The notes: generated from the letters alone by a model not told the origin. 58,281 bases of DNA from Bacteroidales bacterium (GCA_017613375.1 JAGADZ010000016.1:1-58281); one strand, 5' to 3'; positions 48,327-56,908 are shown, counted from the first letter of the stretch. Numbers and translations are program-made.

Positions 48327-49373
48327 ATGAATATAATAGAACAAATACGCGATATCAAGGATATTACCAGAGAACAGCTGGAACTTATCCTTACCACTGA
48401 AAACAAAGAGAGTGTCGATTTTCTTAGAAGGACTGCGCGTGAAGTGGCTGACGCGGTCTATGGAAACAAGATTTTCATGCGTGGCCTTGTTGAGATATCA
48501 TCCCATTGTAAGAACGACTGTTTGTACTGTGGCCTTCGTCGCTCCAATACTACGGCTGTCCGTTATCGTCTGACGGATGAAAAAATATTGGAGTGCTGTG
48601 ATAACGGTTACAGATTAGGTTTCCGTACTTTCGTCCTGCAAGGCGGAGAAGATCCGTGGTTTGACGATACTCGCATGTGCCGGATTGTCAGTGCTATTCG
48701 TGGTAGATATCCTGACTGTGCTATAACTTTGTCTCTGGGCGAACGTTCACGTCAGAGTTATCAGTCTCTCTTTGATGCAGGTGCTAACCGTTATCTCCTT
48801 CGTCATGAAACGGCCTCGCCGGAGCATTATGCCAAATTACATCCATCGGAAATGTCGTTTCAAAACCGTATCGACTGTCTTTATACCCTTAAGGATATCG
48901 GCTACCAGGTGGGGTGCGGATTCATGGTGGGGTCACCGTACCAAACTTTCGACACACTGTATTCTGACCTGCAGTTTATTCGCAGTTTCCAACCTCATAT
49001 GGTTGGTATAGGACCGTTTATTTCGGCACATGACACCCCTTTTGCGAACCAGCCTAATGGGAAAGTCAGCTATACTCTTCGGCTGCTTGCCATTATTCGC
49101 CTGCTCCATCCGCCAGTATTGTTGCCCGCAACCACAGCGTTGGGAACACTGCATCCTCAGGGACGAGAACTTGGCATTCAGTTCGGTGCTAATGTCGTTA
49201 TGCCAAACCTGTCGCCGCGTGACCACCGAAAAGACTATTCAATCTACGACAATAAGATTTGCACTGGCGAAGAAGCTGCCGAATGCCGTGCCTGCACAGA
49301 GCAGCGTATCAGAAACATAGGGTATGAGACAGTCGTCGACAGAGGCGACTTCAATCCAAATACGGAATACTGA
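48327..49373 (+). CDS. hydE: [FeFe]-hydrogenase maturase HydE (radical SAM)
   Basis: 348 residues. GLVEISSHCKNDCLYCGLR carries the radical SAM cysteines C61, C65, C68; FVLQGGEDPWF and the C-terminal CX7CX2C (ICTGEEAAECRAC) fit HydE, including its second cluster site. It makes the organometallic part of the hydrogenase H-cluster. HydF, HydG and the hydrogenase are not in the window. Its presence indicates anaerobic H2 metabolism. Its end faces the unknown gene at 49387 with 13 bp between. Confidence 0.93.
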   Translation: MNIIEQIRDIKDITREQLELILTTENKESVDFLRRTAREVADAVYGNKIFMRGLVEISSHCKNDCLYCGLRRSNTTAVRYRLTDEKILECCDNGYRLGFRTFVLQGGEDPWFDDTRMCRIVSAIRGRYPDCAITLSLGERSRQSYQSLFDAGANRYLLRHETASPEHYAKLHPSEMSFQNRIDCLYTLKDIGYQVGCGFMVGSPYQTFDTLYSDLQFIRSFQPHMVGIGPFISAHDTPFANQPNGKVSYTLRLLAIIRLLHPPVLLPATTALGTLHPQGRELGIQFGANVVMPNLSPRDHRKDYSIYDNKICTGEEAAECRACTEQRIRNIGYETVVDRGDFNPNTEY

Positions 49374-49386
49374 TATTGTCATATCA

Positions 49387-50076
49387 TCAATAACTTGGAA
49401 TTACATGTGACACACAATACCCCTCATCGGTGTTGGGAAATTGTGCCGCTTCTTCATCAGACAATGGCCGAAGTTTATAGCCTTTGTTGTCAAGATATTG
49501 CTCGCGTAGCTCCGCGAATCCGGATTCAAGCGTCTGCAAGAAACCTCGGTTGGGCTCGGAGTGGCACATCAAATCCCATTCGGAAGGGCCAGTACAGGGG
49601 TGAAGCCCGTCAATGCTGATGCAACGCATGGTGAAATCCAATGTGATGCCGTCGAACTCCCATCCGTCGCCCAAAGTAATCTGCATTGCAGTCTTCTCGG
49701 CATTGAGATACTTGCTGCGATAGGAATGTGTCGCTCGCGAGTCGGCATGTATACAGCAGTCGAAATAAACCATATCGCCCACTCGCCCGCCATCGGGATA
49801 CGACGGATATTCGTCATAGGGCGCTGTCTCCAATAACCAAGCAATCTCGTCGTAATCGATATCCTTATTGTGCCCATGGTTTTCCTCTACCAGATATTTC
49901 CTGTTGAAGTCGAAGCCCGTCTCGCGGCACAGGTCGCGAAACCGCTTGGCAAAAGCACAAGCACGGTCGAACCGCTGCCGCTCCACTTTTAGCAGCCTTC
50001 GACCCATAAATGTTGGCTCGCCAGGGAACTCCGCCCAGTTTCCCTTGAATGTGGTGATTTCTGTCATCTGATTCAT
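49387..50076 (-). CDS. Unknown protein of the TTFxGNWA family, copy 1
   Basis: 229 residues from ATG 50076, whose ATGA overlaps the stop of a vestigial upstream frame; a second Met (50067) gives MTEITTFKGNWAEF and is equally good. No signal peptide or membrane helix. It aligns along its length with the gene at 51865: shared TTFxGNWAxF, FDRACAxAKxxRD, GxDFNRKYxVE, DYxxGGxVGDMVxF and C-terminal RPLxxxExAQxP. Acidic, cytoplasmic by sequence. Family not recognised; members here occur as tandem copies. Confidence 0.72.
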   Translation of the reverse strand: MNQMTEITTFKGNWAEFPGEPTFMGRRLLKVERQRFDRACAFAKRFRDLCRETGFDFNRKYLVEENHGHNKDIDYDEIAWLLETAPYDEYPSYPDGGRVGDMVYFDCCIHADSRATHSYRSKYLNAEKTAMQITLGDGWEFDGITLDFTMRCISIDGLHPCTGPSEWDLMCHSEPNRGFLQTLESGFAELREQYLDNKGYKLRPLSDEEAAQFPNTDEGYCVSHVIPSY

Positions 50077-50100
50077 TCAAACACACTTTTGAAAGATGTC
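50036..50100. repeat. 65-bp direct repeat, left copy
   Basis: Matches 51628-51692 at 59 of 65 positions in the same orientation. It covers the start of TTFxGNWA copy 1 and the last codons (TSFKSVFE-stop) of an otherwise lost small gene. The two copies bracket the DUF4143 ATPase gene. Confidence 0.8.
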
Positions 50101-50108
50101 ACCATTTT

Positions 50109-51383
50109 TCAGCGCAAGACTCCTATAGGGACAACCCAGACATCGTCCTGTGGTCTACGGTAACTATACTCCCCCACAGCCGTCAACACCATCTTGAAAG
50201 AGGGTTTCGGCATTTTGTCAGTGTTGATTTTATCAGCTAGACGGCATAAGGTTTCTGCCCCTTTATCAATCAACTCCGCTCCGCCAAGTTTTATTTCAAT
50301 GAGTCCGTATGTGCCGTTGCGTCGATGTAGCACAGCGTCGCACTCCAATCCCTCGGCATTGCGGAAATGGAACACTTCTCCATCCAAAGCATCGGCGTAA
50401 ACGCGCAAATCCCGTACAGCCATCGACTCAAAGAACATCCCCATTGCCTTGAGGTCGTTGATCAAATCACCAGGTCCCACATACAGTGCAGCGGCAGCAA
50501 TGCTGGGGTCCTTGAAATACCTGGTATCGGATACCTGTATTGCAGATTTACTCCTGAGGTTTGGATTCCAGGCTGGCATATCTTCAATGACAAACAACTT
50601 CTTCAGTGCATCCACATAGTCAGAAACAGTCTCGTAAGTGATAGACATATTGTCGTTCTCCTTAATGTCGTCGCTCAGCCGTTTCAGACTTACTGCCTGC
50701 CCCTGATGTCTGGCATATGAGCGCAGAAGCAATCGCGTTCTGTTGCTGTTGCGACGCGTATGGTCAACCCGATGAATGTCAGTTTTATAAATAGCCTCGT
50801 AATAGTCCCTTGCCTGATCAAGTGCAATGTCACCAGTTAGAAATGTGGCTTGTGGCCAGCCCCCACGACATATCAAGAAGGCTATTTCCTCCAAGTCAAG
50901 CGGATTGCTCTGGGGTTCTAACGGCTTGCCCTCAAACAGGTCGGTTAGGCTTACCATTCCTGTCGATTCTCCAGACTCCCACAAGCTCATTGGACGCATA
51001 CTGACACGTGCAATGCGCCCCGTTCCGCTATGTTGTATCTCTTCCTGTTCTGGAGGGACACTGCTACCTGTCAGAACAAACTGTCCGAACGACTGTCGTT
51101 TGTCAACCTCCGAGCGCACAATGTCCCACAACTGCGGTATAGTTTGCCATTCGTCGATGAGACGCGGAGTATTACCGTTTGTCAACACAGAGGGGTTGAC
51201 TTGCAGAGCAGTCTTGGCATTGGTCAGGACTGAACTATCCCCCAAATCCAGCTCACTCCGCGCTATTTGGCGTGCTGTTGTTGTCTTTCCACACCATTTT
51301 GGACCATCAATCAGCACAGCACCCTTGCCGGCCAATTTACGCTCAAGTAGCACATCTGCAATGCGTTGCTTGTATTTTACCAT
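50109..51383 (-). CDS. AAA ATPase of the DUF4143 family
   Basis: 424 residues. Walker A GPKWCGKTTT (Lys 33), Walker B RLIDEWQ, sensor LTGSS; then DUF4143 with RGGWPQA and a winged-helix section; the C-terminus has the nuclease-like series FFESMAVRDL, ECDAVLHRR, GLIEIKLG (E...D...ExK). Such ATPases are widespread and often patchily distributed, and their function is unsettled. It sits between direct repeats and carries three 23-bp iterons before its promoter, suggesting independent mobility or autoregulation. Confidence 0.9.
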   Translation of the reverse strand: MVKYKQRIADVLLERKLAGKGAVLIDGPKWCGKTTTARQIARSELDLGDSSVLTNAKTALQVNPSVLTNGNTPRLIDEWQTIPQLWDIVRSEVDKRQSFGQFVLTGSSVPPEQEEIQHSGTGRIARVSMRPMSLWESGESTGMVSLTDLFEGKPLEPQSNPLDLEEIAFLICRGGWPQATFLTGDIALDQARDYYEAIYKTDIHRVDHTRRNSNRTRLLLRSYARHQGQAVSLKRLSDDIKENDNMSITYETVSDYVDALKKLFVIEDMPAWNPNLRSKSAIQVSDTRYFKDPSIAAAALYVGPGDLINDLKAMGMFFESMAVRDLRVYADALDGEVFHFRNAEGLECDAVLHRRNGTYGLIEIKLGGAELIDKGAETLCRLADKINTDKMPKPSFKMVLTAVGEYSYRRPQDDVWVVPIGVLR

Positions 51384-51407
51384 TTTTTAGCGTCTTTTTT
51401 ACAGTTG

Positions 51408-51415
51408 CAAAGATA
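51408..51415 (-). promoter_or_regulatory. -7 box of the DUF4143 ATPase gene
   Basis: TATCTTTG on the minus strand, 24 bp before the ATG at 51383, with iterons starting about 27 bp further upstream. Confidence 0.65.
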
Positions 51416-51441
51416 CACAAAATAAACGAATTGTAAAGAAA

Positions 51442-51510
51442 ATTCCGCAACTTTTTGTAAAATTATTCCGCAATTTTTAACAAGTATATTCCGCAACTTT
51501 AGAAATCCAC
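51442..51510 (-). repeat. Three 23-bp iterons upstream of the ATPase
   Basis: On the plus strand ATTCCGCAA begins at 51442, 51465 and 51488, exactly 23 bp apart, each followed by CT or TT and a T-rich half. A partial fourth unit (TTGTAAAGAAA) precedes the first. The position directly behind the -33 region of the ATPase promoter fits a regulator or ATPase binding array, one face per two helical turns. Confidence 0.75.
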
Positions 51511-51581
51511 CGTCATTAATGGAGGTAGTAATCTCTCGATGATCCTTCGACGATGTCGACTATACGTTCCTTATTTGTGGG

Positions 51582-51659
51582 TTATTCTTGCCATAATACC
51601 ATTGGAAAAAAAGAGGCGATTTTGCAACAGTTTCCCTTGAATGTGGTGATTTCTGTCAT
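51582..51659 (-). pseudogene. 5' fragment of a third TTFxGNWA gene
   Basis: ATG 51659 starts MTEITTFKGN, identical to copy 1 through ten codons, then diverges to a short unrelated tail ending at TAA (51582). The break is where the direct repeat ends. Between here and the iterons (51511-51581) nothing else is seen. Confidence 0.65.
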
Positions 51660-51692
51660 TTGATTCAATCAAACACACCCTGGTAAGATGTC
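51628..51692. repeat. 65-bp direct repeat, right copy
   Basis: Partner of 50036-50100. It covers the first codons of the truncated TTFxGNWA copy and the last codons (TSYQGVFD-stop) of the small upstream gene. Six mismatches show the duplication is not recent. Confidence 0.8.
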
Positions 51693-51851
51693 TGCAGGAA
51701 CCGTCCGTTAAGGACAATATGTTGTTCGCCTGTGTTCAGTATCGTTGTCGTTCTGTCTTCCCCTTGATAATCGATTTTGAGGAACTTTCCATCTATCGGG
51801 ATGCGCAAGTCGCTGCCTCCCTCGTAAAGATAGATATTACTTAATATTCAT
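51665..51851 (-). pseudogene. Small (about 61 aa) gene with a 1-nt frameshift
   Basis: ATG 51851 reads MNIK then TAA, but removal of one T there joins it to an open frame of 57 codons (NIYLYEGGSDLRIPIDGKFL to TSYQGVFD) ending at 51665. The sequence is beta-rich, with no signal peptide. Its last codons also survive before copy 1 of the TTFxGNWA family, so this small gene and that family form a repeated pair. Too short and start-less for routine prediction. Family unknown. Confidence 0.55.
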
Positions 51852-51864
51852 AACGCCAACTTAT

Positions 51865-52515
51865 TTAAAATGGAACTATACGGGAAACCACACCCTGTAC
51901 TTTTTCGTTTTCATTGACATCAGGGTATTGAGCAATCTCGGCCTCTGTCAATGGTCGTATGGCATAGTCATCACGTCCCAAGATATTGTTGTGAAGTGAT
52001 TCAAAAGACTCCTTCAATGCTTTAGATACACCCATTCCCTTTGTCCCAAGATACAGCATCCAGTCGAAGGAGTAGAACTGTGGGACAAAACCACTCTTGC
52101 TGATAGTCTTCAGGTTGATATTGAATGTCACTTCTTTTAATTCAAGCTCTGCGCCATTCTTTTTGGAGCTACCAAACAATTTCCCCATGAGCGACTGGCC
52201 TGCTGGTGCAATTCCCGCCCTGATGATACAGTTGAAGAACACCATATCGCCCACACATCCTCCCGCAGGGTAATCCACATCGGATGTTTTCTCGTAGTCA
52301 ACACCTTCGCATTGTTGCCCATTCTTCTCTACGATATACTTGCGGTTAAAGTCGATGCCTAGTTTCTGACCATAATCGCGAATCTCTTTGGCGATAGCGC
52401 AGGCGCGGTCAAATTGCTCTTTAGACTTGTCGGAGAGTTCCTTTCCGTTGATTACAGGAATGCCAGAGAAATCTGCCCAATTGCCTGTAAATGTTGTTAA
52501 TTCTGTTGTGCTCAT
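51865..52515 (-). CDS. Unknown protein of the TTFxGNWA family, copy 2
   Basis: 216 residues, cytoplasmic by sequence, homologous to the gene at 49387 (shared TTFxGNWAxF, FDRACAIAKEIRD, GIDFNRKYIVEKN, CVGDMVFFNC, YAIRPLTEAEIAQYP). It differs by SLMGKLFGSSKKNG in the middle where copy 1 has a shorter charged stretch. Two conserved cysteines and acidic pairs are present but no enzyme motif is evident. It follows the PD-(D/E)XK-like gene in the same direction after 60 bp. Confidence 0.75.
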   Translation of the reverse strand: MSTTELTTFTGNWADFSGIPVINGKELSDKSKEQFDRACAIAKEIRDYGQKLGIDFNRKYIVEKNGQQCEGVDYEKTSDVDYPAGGCVGDMVFFNCIIRAGIAPAGQSLMGKLFGSSKKNGAELELKEVTFNINLKTISKSGFVPQFYSFDWMLYLGTKGMGVSKALKESFESLHNNILGRDDYAIRPLTEAEIAQYPDVNENEKVQGVVSRIVPF

Positions 52516-52575
52516 ATACTGTAATTTTTTTTAGATTATTCTTTATGTTTTCTATAATATAACGTTCGATACTTT

Positions 52576-53037
52576 TTACTTCTCCTGTAATTTATTGAAG
52601 GCTTCTTCCATTTTTTTAAAGTTGTCCTCGTTCATTTTTTTAGCTCTCTTTTTTCTATTTGACTGTTTTTTCGAATTCTTCTCAAAATAAATATTAAAGT
52701 AGACCTTAAATGGTGGTATTGTGCTAAATTCCTGAAATTCTGATGGGGTATACTCTTTAAAATCCCAAGTGTCATCTTCTCGCTCTATTGCAATAACAAA
52801 ACGAAAATGCTCTGGGTCTTCCAATGCCTTTTGCCATTCGTTCATAGTTGCACCACCAAAATATTTATCAGTATGTTTTGTTTTCTTAATTTCAAAATAC
52901 CATTTCTGGTCATCTTTCTCTGCTTCAATATCAATGGAATCATTACCCACCTTGGCAGAATACCCATTTTTCTCCAAATAATCTATATAGGCTTTTTTCG
53001 CCTTTTTGTCAGACCTATCGTTTCCTTGTGCTTCCAT
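52576..53037 (-). CDS. Stand-alone NO-VEIN/DUF3883-like PD-(D/E)XK domain protein
   Basis: 153 residues. AKKAYIDYLEKNGYSAKVGNDSIDIEAE, then KWYFEIKKTK, then MNEWQKALEDPEHFRFVIAIER: this matches the nuclease-fold pattern of DUF3883 (C-terminal NOV) domains, with candidate acids D33/D36, E49 and K51, and the invariant-type NEWxxA. The C-terminus (about 120-153) is Lys/Asn-rich and probably helical. DUF3883 domains are usually attached to large helicases or restriction proteins in defence loci; here it is alone. Catalysis is not proven: the motif reads EIK and the upstream Asp is approximate. Confidence 0.68.
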   Translation of the reverse strand: MEAQGNDRSDKKAKKAYIDYLEKNGYSAKVGNDSIDIEAEKDDQKWYFEIKKTKHTDKYFGGATMNEWQKALEDPEHFRFVIAIEREDDTWDFKEYTPSEFQEFSTIPPFKVYFNIYFEKNSKKQSNRKKRAKKMNEDNFKKMEEAFNKLQEK

Positions 53038-53128
53038 TATATTTTCTTCATTTTTTTATTGATTGGTCACTTTTCTCCAAATCATTAATAATATTCACGG
53101 ATTGAATAAAAACTCACACGGTTATACG

Positions 53129-55543
53129 CTAGCGAGTAAGCGGCACACTACTGTCGTCGGTTATTAAATACTGATATACTGTGCGTTCTGATCCGTATGA
53201 ATAATCGTCAATGCTTTTCATGTCACGTAGCCATTCTGGCCTGTCAGCATCCTTGCTAATAGTTAACAAAACACCCCAATATTTGTCATCAAGAAGATTT
53301 GATGTCTTGCCGTAATCTGGAGAAATAAGCACCACTTCCCATTTCCCGGAACACGAAACTGTCACATTTTTGTGGTCGTAGGTTGGCATACCGTAGTACC
53401 GATCATATCCGCTAATGGTCTTGTAGAATCTACCGCTTATCTCTGCACTACCACTTGACTTTAGCTCAAGCCTATTTGTAAACGATTGTTCATGGTCATA
53501 CCCTATGTATTCTTCTTTTTCCCATACTTGATTACTATATTTTGACTTTATCGCTGCCTTTTTATTATCAAACTGGCTTTCTGTAATTACGGTTCCAATC
53601 TCGGATGATCCACTATAGGCAACACCATCTGTTATCCGAAAGTCATTTAATGACAATCCATATCCGCTTAAAGATATATTTATGTCCATATTTTTTGATG
53701 GATCAGATACATACCATGTTCCAGTCTGACTTTTTCTTTCCTTATTTCGATGATAGCCACTTCCATAACTGCTATTATCATAGCTATCTACCATTGTTAC
53801 TGTAACACTATTATTTTTTTCTACAGACACCCGATAAACATCTTGGCTTTTGCTGATGTAATAGATTCCTATGGCTCTTGTTTCTGCCAACCCGGTCTTT
53901 TGATTTGTTTCTTCAACATATTCATTAAATTCTTTTATTTCATTATAGTACGTTAGTGCCGCAAAAATAGAAACGACGAACAATGCTATTATTACAAAAT
54001 ATATAGCTGTGCCGACATTTTTTGAAACAATTTTTACCTCCGGCTCTTTCCCAATAGCTGCCTGTACTCCGTATTTGCTTTTGGCAGATTCCGCTCTTTT
54101 CTTTTTAGAATCAAACAACATCAGTGCAGTTTGGTTTTTCGAATTCAGATTTGCCTGATGCCATTTCCTGGCAGTAAACAAAGAATAGAACGTAATACCG
54201 AGGCATATGATAGAAAGTACTGAGCTCCATTCGTATTCATGTCTTCCTAATGACAGCAGTAAAATGAAAAATGTGACAGCAGCTGCCGCAAAGACGCCGA
54301 ACACCCAATACCAAATAACTTGTTTCTTCCTGTATTCTTTTGCTTCTGCTTCTTGTTTTTGTTTCTTCTCGGATTCTGTCTTGTCTATTGGTCGCAATGA
54401 ATGTAAAAATGTTGCTCCATCGTTTGCCAGAACAGACACCCCATAAGATTTGCCTGAATATTTATATTCAGCCATCCATATCGGTAATAAAACACACCGA
54501 TTTACATTATATCTATAATTGTATGTATAATTTGTTCTATCGACAGACCAACCATCTGACATGTGCCATGCATCTGACGAAACTACAGCATCAACATCTT
54601 CCTCAATATCATTTTCGGCAGAGTCTTTGTTCTCATTCCACGATTCATTTCCTGATAGTTCTGCCAAAAGTAGCTCCCAATTTTCATATTGCCTTTTATC
54701 AAATTCTGATAAAAGAGTTTCCTTGTCAGAAATGTCGCGAAAATGTTGATTTATTGATATTATTTCCGGGATACTCTTTGATAAGGCCGGCAAAACAATT
54801 CGAACATCTCCTGCAGATGTCCCGTTTGCATCACGATACAAAGTTTCCCACACGGTTTTTGTACCATTTGGACGGCCATTATAATCATACGTTTGCTCCT
54901 GGTGAGATACTTGTTTGGTGAATGTAGCAGACCATTGCGCCGACCAATTGACATCAAAGATATATACTGGATAGAAAAGGCGATGTATATTTTCTATTGA
55001 AAATGACTTAAAGATATCGGTTGGAATTAAGTCCGTTATCACTAATTGTTCCACTATCTTATTTGAACACTCTTTGTCTCCAAGTTTTGGCAAAACAATA
55101 TATGAGTCAGATGTCCCTTTAATGGCATCAGTTAAATCATTAATTGCACCAGACAAAGCGCTCCATGCTGAATCCATTTCTGTGTCATCTTGTTGTGTCG
55201 GGGCATCTATCGTTGAACCACAATAAGGACATACTATAGGAAGGTCTTCCTTTGAATTAATTTTCACTGGAGCTCCACATGACCGACAGTTAATTTCTAT
55301 TTCATTTGTCGGTTGAGATAATTCATCTTTTTTCACATCCAAATTATCTGCTGGATTGAACTGGACATTAGGTTCTCCACAGTTGGGACATGAATTCAGC
55401 GCTTTGTCATACTCGTTGCCACATTCGGGGCAAACAACGTCATTGTTGGGTGCATCCTGCGTGAAAAGTTCTCCGCAGTGTGGGCATTTCTTTGCAAGCG
55501 AAGAAATCTGCTTGCCGCATTTTGGACAGGGTATTAGTGCCAT
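53129..55543 (-). CDS. Large zinc-ribbon membrane protein (YdjG-like)
   Basis: 804 residues from MALIPCPKCG (ATG 55543; a 10-residue upstream extension lacks support because the neighbour at 55578 begins MALIPCPECG too). Three Cys4 zinc ribbons: C6/C9/C20/C23, C38/C41/C52/C55, C86/C89/C105/C108. Then a soluble beta domain with FYPVYIFDVNWSAQW and LLPIWMAEYKYSGKSYGVSV, the pattern of TFIIB-type zinc-ribbon proteins such as B. subtilis YdjG; two transmembrane helices (about 412-465), a third near 515-540, and a C-terminal beta-rich domain with Ser/Tyr-rich stretches. Probably acts at the inner membrane beside the SPFH protein. Confidence 0.8.
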   Translation of the reverse strand: MALIPCPKCGKQISSLAKKCPHCGELFTQDAPNNDVVCPECGNEYDKALNSCPNCGEPNVQFNPADNLDVKKDELSQPTNEIEINCRSCGAPVKINSKEDLPIVCPYCGSTIDAPTQQDDTEMDSAWSALSGAINDLTDAIKGTSDSYIVLPKLGDKECSNKIVEQLVITDLIPTDIFKSFSIENIHRLFYPVYIFDVNWSAQWSATFTKQVSHQEQTYDYNGRPNGTKTVWETLYRDANGTSAGDVRIVLPALSKSIPEIISINQHFRDISDKETLLSEFDKRQYENWELLLAELSGNESWNENKDSAENDIEEDVDAVVSSDAWHMSDGWSVDRTNYTYNYRYNVNRCVLLPIWMAEYKYSGKSYGVSVLANDGATFLHSLRPIDKTESEKKQKQEAEAKEYRKKQVIWYWVFGVFAAAAVTFFILLLSLGRHEYEWSSVLSIICLGITFYSLFTARKWHQANLNSKNQTALMLFDSKKKRAESAKSKYGVQAAIGKEPEVKIVSKNVGTAIYFVIIALFVVSIFAALTYYNEIKEFNEYVEETNQKTGLAETRAIGIYYISKSQDVYRVSVEKNNSVTVTMVDSYDNSSYGSGYHRNKERKSQTGTWYVSDPSKNMDINISLSGYGLSLNDFRITDGVAYSGSSEIGTVITESQFDNKKAAIKSKYSNQVWEKEEYIGYDHEQSFTNRLELKSSGSAEISGRFYKTISGYDRYYGMPTYDHKNVTVSCSGKWEVVLISPDYGKTSNLLDDKYWGVLLTISKDADRPEWLRDMKSIDDYSYGSERTVYQYLITDDSSVPLTR

Positions 55544-55577
55544 AGTTTTAACTTTTTCATTTATTATAAACAATATA

Positions 55578-56504
55578 CTATGTTAAAAACGGAGGGTGTT
55601 CTCCGCCCTTTCTGACTCTTGAGTTCTTGGGATAGCCTTTTAACATGACGACGTGTTCGACAGAACCATATTTATCTCTATTCTTAAACCTAACCTCCAC
55701 CTCAAGTACCTTTGTCCCAATTACATCATCGCTCTTTGTGTACCATGCGCAATGTCTCAATTCAATATTATTTATCTTCACCTTTTTCCCATATGGCGCA
55801 TTGCAAAATGCACCAGCATATGCCTTGTCGCCTGGGATATGTTCAAGGTTCATGGTGTTATAAAGAGGTACGATGTCGTATCGCTTCGGGGTGCTGCGAG
55901 AGGAAAAGAAGCAGAAAGTGAATTGGACATACGTCATTGTATCATCTGGTCGGAGATTTATTATCTCAAAGGTATTTGATAAACGATTATCCTCGTCCAT
56001 GTAGAAATAGAATGAGGTTACTTTAGCATCTTGAGTTGCACCAGGTCTATCGAAATCGTCACCATTAGCGAAGAAGTCGTAATATTCGTAAGTTCCCTCA
56101 ACAGTTTCGTACTGCGTTTCGACAGCAGGCTCAGATGGAACTGGCTCAACTACCTCTACCGCTGTAGTCTGATCCGCAAAAGGGGATTCCGTCAGACCAT
56201 TGGAGTTCGCCTCTTCCTGAATGTTATTATCAACAGTAGGAGTGTGGCGTGATGTCTCCGTGGGGGTAATAATATCTCGCAGAAACATGAAGTACACCAG
56301 AGTTGCAACAGCAAGGACAGCAACACAATTCCATACAACTCCATTGCCACGTTTCTTTACCGGAGTGTCCTTTGTTGGATAGGGAACTTCCTTTTCTTCT
56401 GCTGGACGAAACAGCAATTCTCTCAAAGGAGCGCCACACCCAGGACATTCCTCGGCATTTGGGCTGACCATACGGCCACATTCGGGACAAGGTATCAGTG
56501 CCAT
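55578..56504 (-). CDS. Zinc-ribbon protein with one transmembrane helix
   Basis: 308 residues from MALIPCPECG (ATG 56504; 13 more residues are possible upstream). Zinc ribbon C6/C9/C20/C23, one transmembrane helix (about 55-75), a Glu/Thr/Pro-rich linker (80-140) and a beta domain containing YEYYDFFANGDDFDRPG and a cysteine-containing strand. The first 23 residues closely match the neighbour at 53129, so the two share a recent N-terminal module. Cytoplasmic ribbon, extracytoplasmic domain likely. Confidence 0.8.
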   Translation of the reverse strand: MALIPCPECGRMVSPNAEECPGCGAPLRELLFRPAEEKEVPYPTKDTPVKKRGNGVVWNCVAVLAVATLVYFMFLRDIITPTETSRHTPTVDNNIQEEANSNGLTESPFADQTTAVEVVEPVPSEPAVETQYETVEGTYEYYDFFANGDDFDRPGATQDAKVTSFYFYMDEDNRLSNTFEIINLRPDDTMTYVQFTFCFFSSRSTPKRYDIVPLYNTMNLEHIPGDKAYAGAFCNAPYGKKVKINNIELRHCAWYTKSDDVIGTKVLEVEVRFKNRDKYGSVEHVVMLKGYPKNSRVRKGGEHPPFLT

Positions 56505-56539
56505 GATATGATTTCTTTTATTGATGTAATCAGTGTTGT

Positions 56540-56902
56540 TCAAATATCAGTGTTTTTATTCGAGTCAAGAACACTACTATAAAAACCAACATTTTCTTCA
56601 ATATAAAAACATAATTTTGTGTACAATCTTATTACAGGATCGTTTCTTAACTCCATTTTTATGTTGCTAATATCATACTCAAAAAAGAAATAGGTTTTTA
56701 TAGGAGAATGTGCTCTATCAACTTCAATCTGAAAAGAATAATTAGATTTTGTTTCCAACCATATAGATATGATATTGTTTTTCTCCTTTTCAATAAAGCT
56801 CCTATCGTAGAGTTCCTCATATTTCTTTCTCCCCTCATAGACATATTCATTGTGAAGTTCTTGTGAGTCTTCTAATAAGAACTCATAGTTTATCTTGATC
56901 AT
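56540..56902 (-). CDS. Small unknown protein
   Basis: 120 residues, very AT-rich coding. Charged and aromatic (KKYEELYDRSFIEKEKNN, FFFEYDISNIKMELRND), no signal peptide or membrane helix. Six bp after the 4-TM gene and 35 bp before the zinc-ribbon gene, so part of the same transcription unit. No family recognised. Confidence 0.7.
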   Translation of the reverse strand: MIKINYEFLLEDSQELHNEYVYEGRKKYEELYDRSFIEKEKNNIISIWLETKSNYSFQIEVDRAHSPIKTYFFFEYDISNIKMELRNDPVIRLYTKLCFYIEENVGFYSSVLDSNKNTDI

Positions 56903-56908
56903 AATATG

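Noticed and set aside
51442-51510. CRISPR array
   Set aside because: Only three units of 23 bp without distinct repeat and spacer parts, and no cas genes.
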